This document shows, piece by piece, positions 1-7,093 of a DNA stretch of 20,230 nucleotides. The DNA is from a virus: the IMG/VR virus record IMGVR_UViG_3300013102_000088, positions 1 to 20,230 of that record. One strand, given 5' to 3'. The notes below the pieces were generated by a model that saw only the letters and a list, made by a program, of their open reading frames with translations, was not told where the DNA came from and made no database searches. A program made the position numbers and the translations under genes. Numbering within the stretch: position 1 is the stretch's first letter; the number at the start of each line of letters is the position of its first letter.

Positions 1-12
1 ATCGGCGGTGTC

Positions 13-21
13 GATCAATAG
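13..21. promoter_or_regulatory. Possible edge of the gtr phase-variation region (GATC next to ATAG)
   Basis: A single GATC at 13-16 is followed by ATAG at 18-21, about 50 bases before gtrA. Phage-type gtr operons are known to be switched by Dam methylation of GATC sites that overlap OxyR half-sites (ATAG/CTAT). Only one GATC is visible before the window ends, so this may be a fragment of such a switch or a chance tetramer. Confidence 0.25.
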
Positions 22-70
22 CGTTTGTGGTGCTACACTTCAGACCTTTCCGAATTCACTGATTTCTATA

Positions 71-433
71 ATGTTAAAGTTATTCGCCAGGTACACATCG
101 ATAGGTGTTATTAACACGCTCATTCACTGGGTTGTTTTCGCTATTTGCATCTATGCATTCCACACAGGTCAAGCACTTGGCAACTTTGCCGGGTTCGTTG
201 TAGCTGTATCATTCAGCTTCTTCGCCAATGCCAGATTCACCTTCAAGTCTTCTACTACGACCATGCGCTACATGCTCTACGTTGGCTTTATGGGTACCTT
301 AAGTGCGGCTGTAGGTTGGTGTGCTGATGAATCAGGAATGGCACCTGTCATCACGTTAATCGTTTTCTCCGCCATCAGTCTGGTGTGCGGCTTTATCTAT
401 TCAAAGTTCATTGTCTTTAGGGATGCGAAATGA
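71..433 (+). CDS. gtrA: GtrA, bactoprenol-linked glucose flippase
   Basis: This 120-residue integral membrane protein is the first gene of the O-antigen glucosylation operon. GtrA proteins are thought to flip undecaprenyl-phosphate-glucose to the periplasmic face of the inner membrane. Four hydrophobic segments are visible at about residues 9-29, 35-56, 67-86 and 91-113. The sequence begins [12 protein letters not shown] and ends [10 protein letters not shown], as in GtrA of P22 and of E. coli gtr prophages (recalled, not searched). The reading frame is open further upstream, to a GTG at 8, but the ATG at 71 gives the family's usual 120-residue length, so I chose it although no clear Shine-Dalgarno precedes it. 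The stop overlaps the gtrB start by 4 bases (ATGA), which suggests translational coupling. Related phage gtr operons are phase-variable through Dam and OxyR. That control region would lie mostly beyond the left edge. Confidence 0.93.
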   Translation: MLKLFARYTSIGVINTLIHWVVFAICIYAFHTGQALGNFAGFVVAVSFSFFANARFTFKSSTTTMRYMLYVGFMGTLSAAVGWCADESGMAPVITLIVFSAISLVCGFIYSKFIVFRDAK

Positions 434-1356
434 AAATTTCTCTGGTCGTTCCGGTGTTTAATGAAGAGGAAGCGATTCCTATCTTCTATAAAACAGTTCG
501 TGAGTTTGAGTCGTTACAGCAGCATGAAGTCGAAATCGTTTTCATCAATGATGGTAGCAAAGACGCTACAGAATCAATTATTAAAGCCATTGCTATTGCT
601 GACCCGCTTGTAGTTCCGTTGTCGTTTACTCGTAATTTTGGCAAAGAGCCTGCTCTGTTTGCTGGACTGGACCATGCTACCGGCGAAGCGATCATACCGA
701 TTGACGTTGACCTCCAAGACCCGATTGAAGTCATTCCGCACCTGATAGATAAATGGCAGGCCGGGGCAGATATGGTGCTGGCTAAACGCTCTGACCGCTC
801 TACAGATGGAAGGTTAAAACGCAAAACCGCCGAGTGGTTCTACAAACTGCATAACAAAATAAGCAACCCGCAGATCGAAGAGAATGTCGGTGACTTTCGC
901 CTGATGTCTCGCGAAGTTGTGGAAAACATTAAGCTCATGCCAGAACGCAACTTGTTCATGAAGGGAGTTTTGAGCTGGGTTGGTGGGCGTACCGATGTTG
1001 TTGAGTATGCTCGCGCAGAACGCGTAGCCGGCAGTACCAAATTTAACGGATGGAAGCTATGGAACCTTGCTCTTGAGGGGATAACCAGCTTCTCGACCTT
1101 CCCGCTGCGCATGTGGACTTATATCGGCCTGTTCGTTGCAGGGTTCGCTTTCATGTATGGCGCATGGATGATTTTTGACAAATTATTTCATGGCAATAAC
1201 GTGCCGGGTTATCCATCGCTTCTTGTTTCGATATTATTCCTTGGTGGAATTCAACTGATAGGCATCGGTGTTCTGGGAGAATATATAGGAAGGATTTACA
1301 TGGAAGTTAAGCGTAGACCACGTTACTTACTGAAGAGGGATGGAAATGGAAAATAA
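430..1356 (+). CDS. gtrB: GtrB, bactoprenol glucosyltransferase
   Basis: This 308-residue family 2 glycosyltransferase moves glucose from UDP-glucose onto bactoprenyl phosphate at the cytoplasmic face of the inner membrane, making the donor that GtrA flips and GtrC uses. Visible motifs are VPVFNEEE at 7-14, NDGS at 40-43, the RNFGK segment at 68-72, the metal-binding DVD at 92-94 within DVDLQDP, and GDFRLM at 154-159. Two C-terminal membrane helices lie at about 230-250 and 262-285, followed by a basic tail ([10 protein letters not shown]). Length and architecture match P22 GtrB and other DPM1/GtrB-type enzymes. An AGGG lies seven bases before the ATG at 430. The gene overlaps gtrA by 4 bases and gtrC by 11. 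GtrA and GtrB are interchangeable between serotypes, so they do not predict the antigen made. Confidence 0.95.
   Translation: MKISLVVPVFNEEEAIPIFYKTVREFESLQQHEVEIVFINDGSKDATESIIKAIAIADPLVVPLSFTRNFGKEPALFAGLDHATGEAIIPIDVDLQDPIEVIPHLIDKWQAGADMVLAKRSDRSTDGRLKRKTAEWFYKLHNKISNPQIEENVGDFRLMSREVVENIKLMPERNLFMKGVLSWVGGRTDVVEYARAERVAGSTKFNGWKLWNLALEGITSFSTFPLRMWTYIGLFVAGFAFMYGAWMIFDKLFHGNNVPGYPSLLVSILFLGGIQLIGIGVLGEYIGRIYMEVKRRPRYLLKRDGNGK
1332..1338 (+). promoter_or_regulatory. Ribosome binding site deciding the gtrC start
   Basis: GAAGAGG lies inside the end of gtrB. Its GAGG core is one base from the ATG at 1340 but seven bases from the in-frame ATG at 1346, so initiation at 1346 is favoured. Confidence 0.5.
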
Positions 1357-2734
1357 ATGGATTAACGTAGCGCTACAGTGTGTTAGTGCTGTTGTAATGG
1401 GTGTTATTGCTTATAAGTATTTGCCATTCCCATTTACGAATCATGATGTCGTAATTTATAAGATTATTGGCGAAGGGATCCTGTATCACGGGCAATTTCC
1501 TTATACATACGCTTTCGATCACAAACCAGCGTTTTTGTTTTACATTTATGCAATAGCAACAGCCATCTACCCTTTCAAAATGGGATTCTTCGTATTCCTT
1601 TCATCTATATTTTACATAGTTTCAGGTGCTGTTCTTTCAAAATATGCAGATGGTACATATCGCAATACTATGCTTTATGCATTATCTGTAACAGTTCTTT
1701 CTCTTCCGTTCGTTGACTTCTCTGGAAATACGGAGATTCTTTACAATTCAATGATTCTCATTTCATTGTATGCGTTGAGGTCAGATCGCGGTGGTCTTAT
1801 CTTCATCTCAGGACTGGTGGCGATACTTAGTGTTAACACTAACTATCTGTCCGGTGTGATATTATCACTGCCTACGCTATATCTTCTTTTCTCAGATGGG
1901 ATTCATAGTGCATTACGAAAATGCATCATCTACTCATTAGGGGTAATAGTGGGTCTTTCGGTGGTTTTTGTTCCAATAATAGCCACATCGAGTATTACTG
2001 AAAATTATTTCGGCCCGCAGATATCTTTCCTTTCTGTGTACGGTTCTGAGGGAACTTATACAGATACACTTATGCATTTCCTTCCAGGTATATTACTTTC
2101 CTCAATATTCATGACTCCTGCGATTGTCGCTTGCATTATCAATAATCGACGCAAAGACGCTATAACTAGCTTACTCTTATTTTCTTCCGTTATCATATCA
2201 ATGATAGCCCCAAGGCAAATGGCTCCTCACTATTTCGCAATGGTAGTAGTGCCAATCTGCATGTCGCTCGTGATAATAAATAAAATACGTGTTATGGGGG
2301 TAGTAATTGCGATGTCAATTTTCTCATATACATTTAGCAATGATGTAAGAACAATGCGTAGAATAAATAATGACAATGCGGTCAAGTTCAGAGAAGGTGC
2401 TAGTGCAAAATTTGATGAACTTAAACGGATTGTTGATGGCAGAAAGGTCCTTTCTATCAGATCTTCTCATGTTCCCGTATATATGGCTGACATTTATCCG
2501 GTTATGCCATTTATCTGGAATGCGCACACTAAGTTAGTCTTTCGTGACAAGGAAGAAGAATTCTTTGTCGCCGAGCTTAAAAAATCTCCTGAACTGGTCA
2601 TGACATCAAACTTTTACTGTGATAAACCCACATCAATGCAGAGGGTGTGCTCAATCCTGAAGAATGATTACACCCTCATTTATCGCATCGAATGGGGTTT
2701 TGGGTTTGGCTCTGACCTATATCAATATAAATAG
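1346..2734 (+). CDS. gtrC: GtrC, serotype-specific O-antigen glucosyltransferase
   Basis: This 462-residue polytopic membrane protein has about ten hydrophobic segments and takes the third position of a gtrABC operon. Enzymes in this position transfer glucose from bactoprenyl-P-glucose to a particular sugar of the O-antigen repeat in the periplasm. The first periplasmic loop carries an acidic residue in NHDVVIY (Asp34) and a DHKP motif at 58-61 after HGQFPY, as in GT-C enzymes of the ArnT/PMT type. An ATG at 1340 is in frame, but the GAGG at 1335-1338 lies too close to it and sits seven bases before the ATG at 1346, which I chose. The coding DNA is visibly more AT-rich and uses more A/T-ending codons than gtrB or the late genes, consistent with a separately acquired serotype cassette. 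Which sugar and linkage it modifies cannot be told from the sequence. Confidence 0.85.
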   Translation: MENKWINVALQCVSAVVMGVIAYKYLPFPFTNHDVVIYKIIGEGILYHGQFPYTYAFDHKPAFLFYIYAIATAIYPFKMGFFVFLSSIFYIVSGAVLSKYADGTYRNTMLYALSVTVLSLPFVDFSGNTEILYNSMILISLYALRSDRGGLIFISGLVAILSVNTNYLSGVILSLPTLYLLFSDGIHSALRKCIIYSLGVIVGLSVVFVPIIATSSITENYFGPQISFLSVYGSEGTYTDTLMHFLPGILLSSIFMTPAIVACIINNRRKDAITSLLLFSSVIISMIAPRQMAPHYFAMVVVPICMSLVIINKIRVMGVVIAMSIFSYTFSNDVRTMRRINNDNAVKFREGASAKFDELKRIVDGRKVLSIRSSHVPVYMADIYPVMPFIWNAHTKLVFRDKEEEFFVAELKKSPELVMTSNFYCDKPTSMQRVCSILKNDYTLIYRIEWGFGFGSDLYQYK

Positions 2735-2738
2735 TAAA

Positions 2739-2763
2739 ATGGTGGGATTATATCTCCCACCAT
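2739..2763 (-). terminator. Hairpin ending the late operon, tailspike stop codon in its loop
   Basis: A perfect 9-base inverted repeat, ATGGTGGGA (2739-2747) and TCCCACCAT (2755-2763), is separated by a 7-base loop. In the minus-strand transcript the stem is followed directly by UUUU (complement of 2735-2738), which suits an intrinsic terminator for the late operon. The loop contains the tailspike stop codon (complement of 2748-2750). In the plus direction, for the gtr transcript, no U-run follows immediately; a T5 run lies at 2776-2780. Termination there is less certain. Confidence 0.65.
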
Positions 2764-4949
2764 CCATCTGACATCTTTTTATATGATTTTGACCAGTTAT
2801 TACCAGTCATTGTCTGGTCCGCTAACGTTTTATTAACGATACGTTGATCTGAAGACACTCCGCTAGCGCTGTTTAAGAATGCAACGCTGGCACCACCTGT
2901 TGTTCCACGGAAAGTAACCACTTGCCCAGTCTTTCCTCCTATTATCCTGGATACCGATAAGCTTGCGGCATTGCAGTTCCAAAAGTCACTGATTTCAAAA
3001 TTAACAGTAGATGCCCCTACAGCACTGAGTAGTTTAGGGGCGCTGTCATCACCAATAACTCGATAAGCGGTAACTGCACTGTCTGTTAGACTTGCAATAA
3101 CAGACGCTGATGAGCCATATGGTCTGTTTCTCGAACCAAACATACGGTTAGTAGACGTTATTGCATAGTCAGCGCCTGATTTCATATAGAAAGTATTATT
3201 TTCAATTGTGACATCAGACGACGCATTTTTGATGTAAGGAAGACCAGATACTAAAATCTCATCAAAAAGACAGTTTTGTATTGTCAGCCCTTGGCATCCG
3301 CTACCGATCTCGAATGGATTCAGCGTTGTTGATTCACCACTTTTAAATGTACAGTGATCAAATAAAGCACCGGTTTCTCCCACAATGATTACATCCTGGA
3401 AGTTATCCATGAAAATGCAATCACGGAATGAAAGACCATTCTTGGAATCATATGTTGGGTTGGTCGATGGTTGGGCGTTGACACCATAATAAGAGTTTTT
3501 AAATATACACCCTATAAATGTCGTCTTTCCTTTATTGCCCATAAAACGCAGGCCTGAGCTCCCAAGCACGTGGTTATTCCAAAACTCACAATTAATAAAT
3601 TGAACCGTGAAGTTCTGATTTGACCATGAAGGAAGATCTTCTCCTGTTGAACCGTCCTTGTTTGTTACTATAACCCATACATTATTATTAGCCTGCGTCA
3701 GACCTGGGTTTTTACATTTGCAGTTCTCAAACACTACGTTCTGACTGTACCTGGTTATTCCTCTATCACCACTGTAGAAAACAATGAAGTTAGGGGTGTT
3801 ATATGCAGTGCAGTTGAAATATTTGACATTATAACATGATGCAACCCTGAGCCAGGCATCCATGTTTGGTAGATTTTCGCAATGAAAATCTTCAACATAA
3901 ATATTGTATGGGTGTTTGCCGTTATTCAGTGTTGTGTCTACGGAAGGGTCAACAGGTTGCCTTCCGTATTCGGGATTCATTCCGAATTTCCATGACCCAT
4001 TCTTGATCAGGAATCGACGTACTGTGAGTCCATCACACTCGCCAAGGTTCGCAATGACAAACCCATGATAAATAGCGTGACCATCTGCGCTTACATCGTG
4101 CAATTCTACATCCCTGGTCATTAGCGTTCCAAGATACTGCCCGCCTATCCAGAATAGACAGGTTGAATTACCATTGGTATCAAATGAGTTAGCGCGGGTT
4201 GAAACAGTGGTGTATTTAAATCCTCCGATTCTTACTGGTCCGGTGTTATTGTAAACTACAAAGGTATGGTTTCCTCTGTTGCCTGCATCAGGAATATAAC
4301 CCTGAACGTTATCAATGATTATTGCACCATTGAAGTCAAGATCTATTCTACCGAAACCAATAAAACTAATAGTACTTTCTAGGCGATATGTACTTGAAGC
4401 ATTTCCTATTAATTTAACACCTGTTCCGGTGTAATTAGAGATAGCCGTGTTCAGCGCGGCAGAACTATCGAGAACACCCGTCTTGTCTACACCAGGCAGA
4501 TCGTCGATAAACATGAATACGCGATCGAGGTATTGCGTGAGATTAACGCCGCCCTTTGTGCCAATCAGGTTTGTTCCAGGTGGGTCAAATGAAGCTAATT
4601 GCGGCCTGAACTGGTCAGGGTCATATTTGAGAACGTCAGCTATGTAATCGACTTGTGAGCCATATGCATCGTAGATAGCCATGCTATGGCCTGCTACGGT
4701 AACCACTTTCACAAGTTGGCCGCCGTACACTATTTTACCGGCAGCGTTAACAATCAGTGGCTGCGGGATTTGAACGAGACTCTCATCTTCGTTTTCGATG
4801 TAAACTGGGATCTGATTGGCCGGAATTGTCGGGTCTGTATCAATCAGGCCGATATATATGCGCCCGTTAGCCACTGCGCGAAATGTGCGCGAGTCAGTGA
4901 AAATTGGGCGCGGGTTCGTTACCACTACATTTGCGGTGATATCTGACAT
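2748..4949 (-). CDS. 9: Tailspike, P22-type head-binding domain with a different receptor domain
   Basis: This 733-residue tailspike subunit is expected to form a trimer on the tail hub and to bind, usually also cleave, the host O-antigen. Residues 1-113 are the P22 head-binding domain (starts [10 protein letters not shown], ends [13 protein letters not shown]). Residues 114-170 form a linker widely shared by enterobacterial tailspikes ([34 protein letters not shown]), the usual entry to a pectate-lyase-like right-handed beta-helix. The rest does not resemble the P22 endorhamnosidase that I recall and is longer (P22 has 667 residues), so it should recognise a different O-antigen. Rungs repeat an FxxCxF-like motif between 380 and 560. 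A C-terminal beta domain ends in DGWWEI. GGAG lies eight bases before the ATG. Catalytic residues cannot be assigned by eye. The gene is the last of the late operon and converges with gtrC. Confidence 0.93.
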   Translation of the reverse strand: MSDITANVVVTNPRPIFTDSRTFRAVANGRIYIGLIDTDPTIPANQIPVYIENEDESLVQIPQPLIVNAAGKIVYGGQLVKVVTVAGHSMAIYDAYGSQVDYIADVLKYDPDQFRPQLASFDPPGTNLIGTKGGVNLTQYLDRVFMFIDDLPGVDKTGVLDSSAALNTAISNYTGTGVKLIGNASSTYRLESTISFIGFGRIDLDFNGAIIIDNVQGYIPDAGNRGNHTFVVYNNTGPVRIGGFKYTTVSTRANSFDTNGNSTCLFWIGGQYLGTLMTRDVELHDVSADGHAIYHGFVIANLGECDGLTVRRFLIKNGSWKFGMNPEYGRQPVDPSVDTTLNNGKHPYNIYVEDFHCENLPNMDAWLRVASCYNVKYFNCTAYNTPNFIVFYSGDRGITRYSQNVVFENCKCKNPGLTQANNNVWVIVTNKDGSTGEDLPSWSNQNFTVQFINCEFWNNHVLGSSGLRFMGNKGKTTFIGCIFKNSYYGVNAQPSTNPTYDSKNGLSFRDCIFMDNFQDVIIVGETGALFDHCTFKSGESTTLNPFEIGSGCQGLTIQNCLFDEILVSGLPYIKNASSDVTIENNTFYMKSGADYAITSTNRMFGSRNRPYGSSASVIASLTDSAVTAYRVIGDDSAPKLLSAVGASTVNFEISDFWNCNAASLSVSRIIGGKTGQVVTFRGTTGGASVAFLNSASGVSSDQRIVNKTLADQTMTGNNWSKSYKKMSDGWWEI

Positions 4950-4976
4950 TTACTGTGCTCCGGGCGCAGCAAAGCC

Positions 4977-4996
4977 GCACAAGCTAAAACTTGCGC
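4977..4996 (-). other. Hairpin in the tailspike leader
   Basis: In the minus-strand RNA, GCGCAAG and CUUGUGC pair (one G-U) around a 6-base loop, 27 bases before the tailspike ATG. No U-run follows, so this is not a convincing terminator. It could be an mRNA-stabilising or processing structure, or chance. Confidence 0.3.
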
Positions 4997-5016
4997 AGCG
5001 TTGCATTAAGGTCGGT

Positions 5017-5022
5017 TATAAT
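5017..5022 (+). promoter_or_regulatory. Perfect TATAAT -10 element for the micro-gene
   Basis: TATAAT stands 22 bases before the ATG at 5045. Transcription would start near 5029, just ahead of the GGAGGG ribosome binding site at 5036-5041. No good -35 hexamer lies at 16-18 bases; TTGCGC at 4991-4996 is at 20 bases. The promoter is therefore inferred mainly from the exact -10 and the compact arrangement. Confidence 0.5.
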
Positions 5023-5044
5023 TAGTTAAATGAATGGAGGGTTT

Positions 5045-5116
5045 ATGGAACGTGACTGGTTGAACTTTGCTTTCTTAATCTTTGGCATCTGTGTAGGTGT
5101 TGCCCTATTCACTTAA
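5045..5116 (+). CDS. 23-residue single-pass membrane peptide (possible moron)
   Basis: This tiny plus-strand gene sits between two minus-strand late genes. It encodes MERDWLNF followed by a hydrophobic stretch, AFLIFGICVGVALF, and ends in Thr-TAA. A short charged head followed by about 17 hydrophobic residues is typical of one-helix inner-membrane micropeptides. A strong GGAGGG at 5036-5041 and a perfect TATAAT at 5017-5022 precede it. An in-frame ATG at 5030 would add five residues but has no ribosome binding site. The last 12 bases overlap the 3' end of gene 16 on the opposite strand. P22 keeps prophage-expressed immunity and exclusion genes at this locus, so expression from the prophage is plausible. 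I do not recognise the family. The function is unknown, and a chance ORF cannot be excluded. Confidence 0.5.
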   Translation: MERDWLNFAFLIFGICVGVALFT

Positions 5117-7093
5117 TGCCTCAGATTTCGCACCCTGAGCGAATGAATTAACTACTCGCTCAACATCAGATAACGCTTTCTCAAATGCTGTAGAGCCGCG
5201 TGGAGTATTAGCCAGGCGCAGCATTGCATTACGTGCTGGCTCGCTCTCATACATTCTTGCAAGCAGCCCATAGCCACCACCAACACCAATCAAAGCAGGG
5301 TTAGTCACAGTGCCAATACCCATAATGAATGGGATAGTCTGTTGTCCGGTTGGTGTTGTAACTCCTGCCTGCCCTGCTCTCTTCGTTGACTCAAGATAGT
5401 TCTTCAGCCCTTTAAGATACGCCGCATCTCTCCCTTTGAACGCGATTCCCGTCTGGTTAGACATCAGATTAACTTGTCTCAGGAACTGGTCAGGCGAACC
5501 GCCAGATTTCTCCATTGCTTTACCGATAATGCCGTTACGCATTTGGGCGCGACCAATCTGGCCGACTGAGTTGTAGAGGTTCTGCACTTCAGACTTGTTC
5601 TTACTGAAAAGCATGTTGTTAACTACTTCTGGAGTAAGGTCGCCTTTCATCAGCACATTCTTCAGGCGGGTATTCTGGAGTTTGCTGGCCTCATCTGCGT
5701 ATACAGCGTTGGCCTGCTTGTAGCGGCGTAGAGTGTCGTCGCCAAGGTTCTTACCAATGGAGCTATCAATGTCTCCGGTCATAGCCCTGTAAACGCGCTG
5801 AATAGCCGCATCAGAACGATTGGGCATGACGACCCGCTCACCCTTAACATCCTGCCTGAACTGGCTGCGCAGATTACTCAACTGCTGCAAATCAACGTTA
5901 CCGCCTGCCAGCTCATCACGATATGACTGGAGTTTACTTATTGTGTCTGTATCTGCGACCTTGCCCAGTTTCTGAAGACTGGCTATCTCATCATCAATCT
6001 GCTGCAGTGCTCTGGTGGGCTGTATGCCTACTCCAGTCATGGCATTTTGCACCTGCTCAAGGCGATTCCCCGCGGCCTGTTTGATACCGGCTGTTTTGGA
6101 TTTGAGGCTGCCAATCACAATTGACGGGTCGTAATCACCAAATCGTGAGGCATACTCATTCACCAGTTGGCTTCTAGCTTCCTGCTGCCCTGCTCGCATG
6201 GTGCTTGTACCAGCGAAAGGAATGTTTTCCGCTGTGGTCTGAGCCATTCGCCCGACGCGGGAATTTGGCTGCAGAACGTCAGTTGTATGCAGAGGAACAT
6301 CCGCAGAGTTAGCAAATCTGATCGCCTGTTGTGCCTCTGGAGAGATTGCACCTTTTACTCCACGATATGCAGCGCCAGCAACGCGTCCAAGTTGATTAAT
6401 TGCTCCTCCCAATACAACACCAGTTCCAAGGTCGGTGGCCAGTGCTGACGGGTTATTCTGTTCGCTATTCGCAGCCATAGAACCCACAACGTTCTCTGCC
6501 AGCAGTCGTGATGCTCCTTGCGCTACACGACCGGCAATCGTCGGAGCTTGAGTGACGATTCGCTCAGCACCTACAGGGGCAAGGTATGGTAATGCTTCAG
6601 CGAAGATTTTACCTTCCGTGGTCTGTGGGGTTAATGCACCTTGCTGAAGCCCTAAATCCTGCGCCAAACCTTCTGTTGTCACGCGTGGTGCTGGTTGGTA
6701 TGTTCCATCACCTAATCCAAGCTTGTTACCAGCCCATGCCCCTGCGCTCGCCACAGCATCAGCCATTGATGCAGGGATGTTTGCCAGGTTAACGCCAGCC
6801 TGGAGCAATCCACGCCCTGTTTCCGCTGCCGCACTCCCGAGGTCAGAAAGGAAGCCGCCTTGCTGCTGTTGTTGTGAAGAATCCTGATCAGCAGCAGGCT
6901 GTTGCTCCTGTTGTTGCTCTGGCTGTGGTGGCGGATATGCGGCATAGAACTGATCTCTTGCCTGCGCCCATTTATCACCAACCTGTGGCGCAACTACCTC
7001 ATCAAAGTATTGCGCCTGAGCTTGTGCCTTTTCAGATGGAGATAGTGCCTGATACTGTTGCGAGGCAATCACGTCTTTCCATGCCTTAGCCAT
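5105..7093 (-). CDS. 16: Gp16-like DNA ejection (internal virion) protein
   Basis: This 662-residue protein holds the gene 16 position, between 20 and the tailspike. In P22, gp16 is packaged in the head and ejected with gp7 and gp20; it is required for DNA to cross the cell envelope. The N-terminus has a compact segment (AWKDVIASQQYQALSPSEKA, then YFDEVVAPQV at 29-38), a Pro/Gln-rich linker at about 53-78, and several Ala/Gly-rich amphipathic or hydrophobic stretches (80-125, 165-235). A second hydrophobic stretch lies near the C-terminus (IPFIMGIGTVTNPALIGVGGG). Such segments suit membrane insertion. The protein is longer than the 609 residues I recall for P22 gp16, so the N-terminal part may differ from P22. 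Its start forms a TAATG overlap with the gene 20 stop. The 3' end overlaps the oppositely oriented micro-gene by 12 bases. Confidence 0.9.
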   Translation of the reverse strand: MAKAWKDVIASQQYQALSPSEKAQAQAQYFDEVVAPQVGDKWAQARDQFYAAYPPPQPEQQQEQQPAADQDSSQQQQQGGFLSDLGSAAAETGRGLLQAGVNLANIPASMADAVASAGAWAGNKLGLGDGTYQPAPRVTTEGLAQDLGLQQGALTPQTTEGKIFAEALPYLAPVGAERIVTQAPTIAGRVAQGASRLLAENVVGSMAANSEQNNPSALATDLGTGVVLGGAINQLGRVAGAAYRGVKGAISPEAQQAIRFANSADVPLHTTDVLQPNSRVGRMAQTTAENIPFAGTSTMRAGQQEARSQLVNEYASRFGDYDPSIVIGSLKSKTAGIKQAAGNRLEQVQNAMTGVGIQPTRALQQIDDEIASLQKLGKVADTDTISKLQSYRDELAGGNVDLQQLSNLRSQFRQDVKGERVVMPNRSDAAIQRVYRAMTGDIDSSIGKNLGDDTLRRYKQANAVYADEASKLQNTRLKNVLMKGDLTPEVVNNMLFSKNKSEVQNLYNSVGQIGRAQMRNGIIGKAMEKSGGSPDQFLRQVNLMSNQTGIAFKGRDAAYLKGLKNYLESTKRAGQAGVTTPTGQQTIPFIMGIGTVTNPALIGVGGGYGLLARMYESEPARNAMLRLANTPRGSTAFEKALSDVERVVNSFAQGAKSEALSE

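Noticed and set aside
1-10. Possible attachment-site core at the window start (ATCGGC)
   Set aside because: P22 attP lies near gtrA, and ATCGGC resembles the end of the thrW core, but the match stops after six bases, too short to support.
840-1112. 90-residue minus-strand ORF inside gtrB
   Set aside because: It is fully antisense to a strongly supported glycosyltransferase and shows no recognisable domain.
4447-5025. Three plus-strand ORFs (4447-4647, 4686-4946, 4816-5025) over the tailspike 5' end
   Set aside because: They are antisense to the conserved head-binding domain and mutually overlapping; none has a convincing start.
5030-5044. Earlier in-frame ATG for the micro-gene
   Set aside because: It coincides with the expected transcription start and lacks a ribosome site, whereas GGAGGG serves the ATG at 5045.
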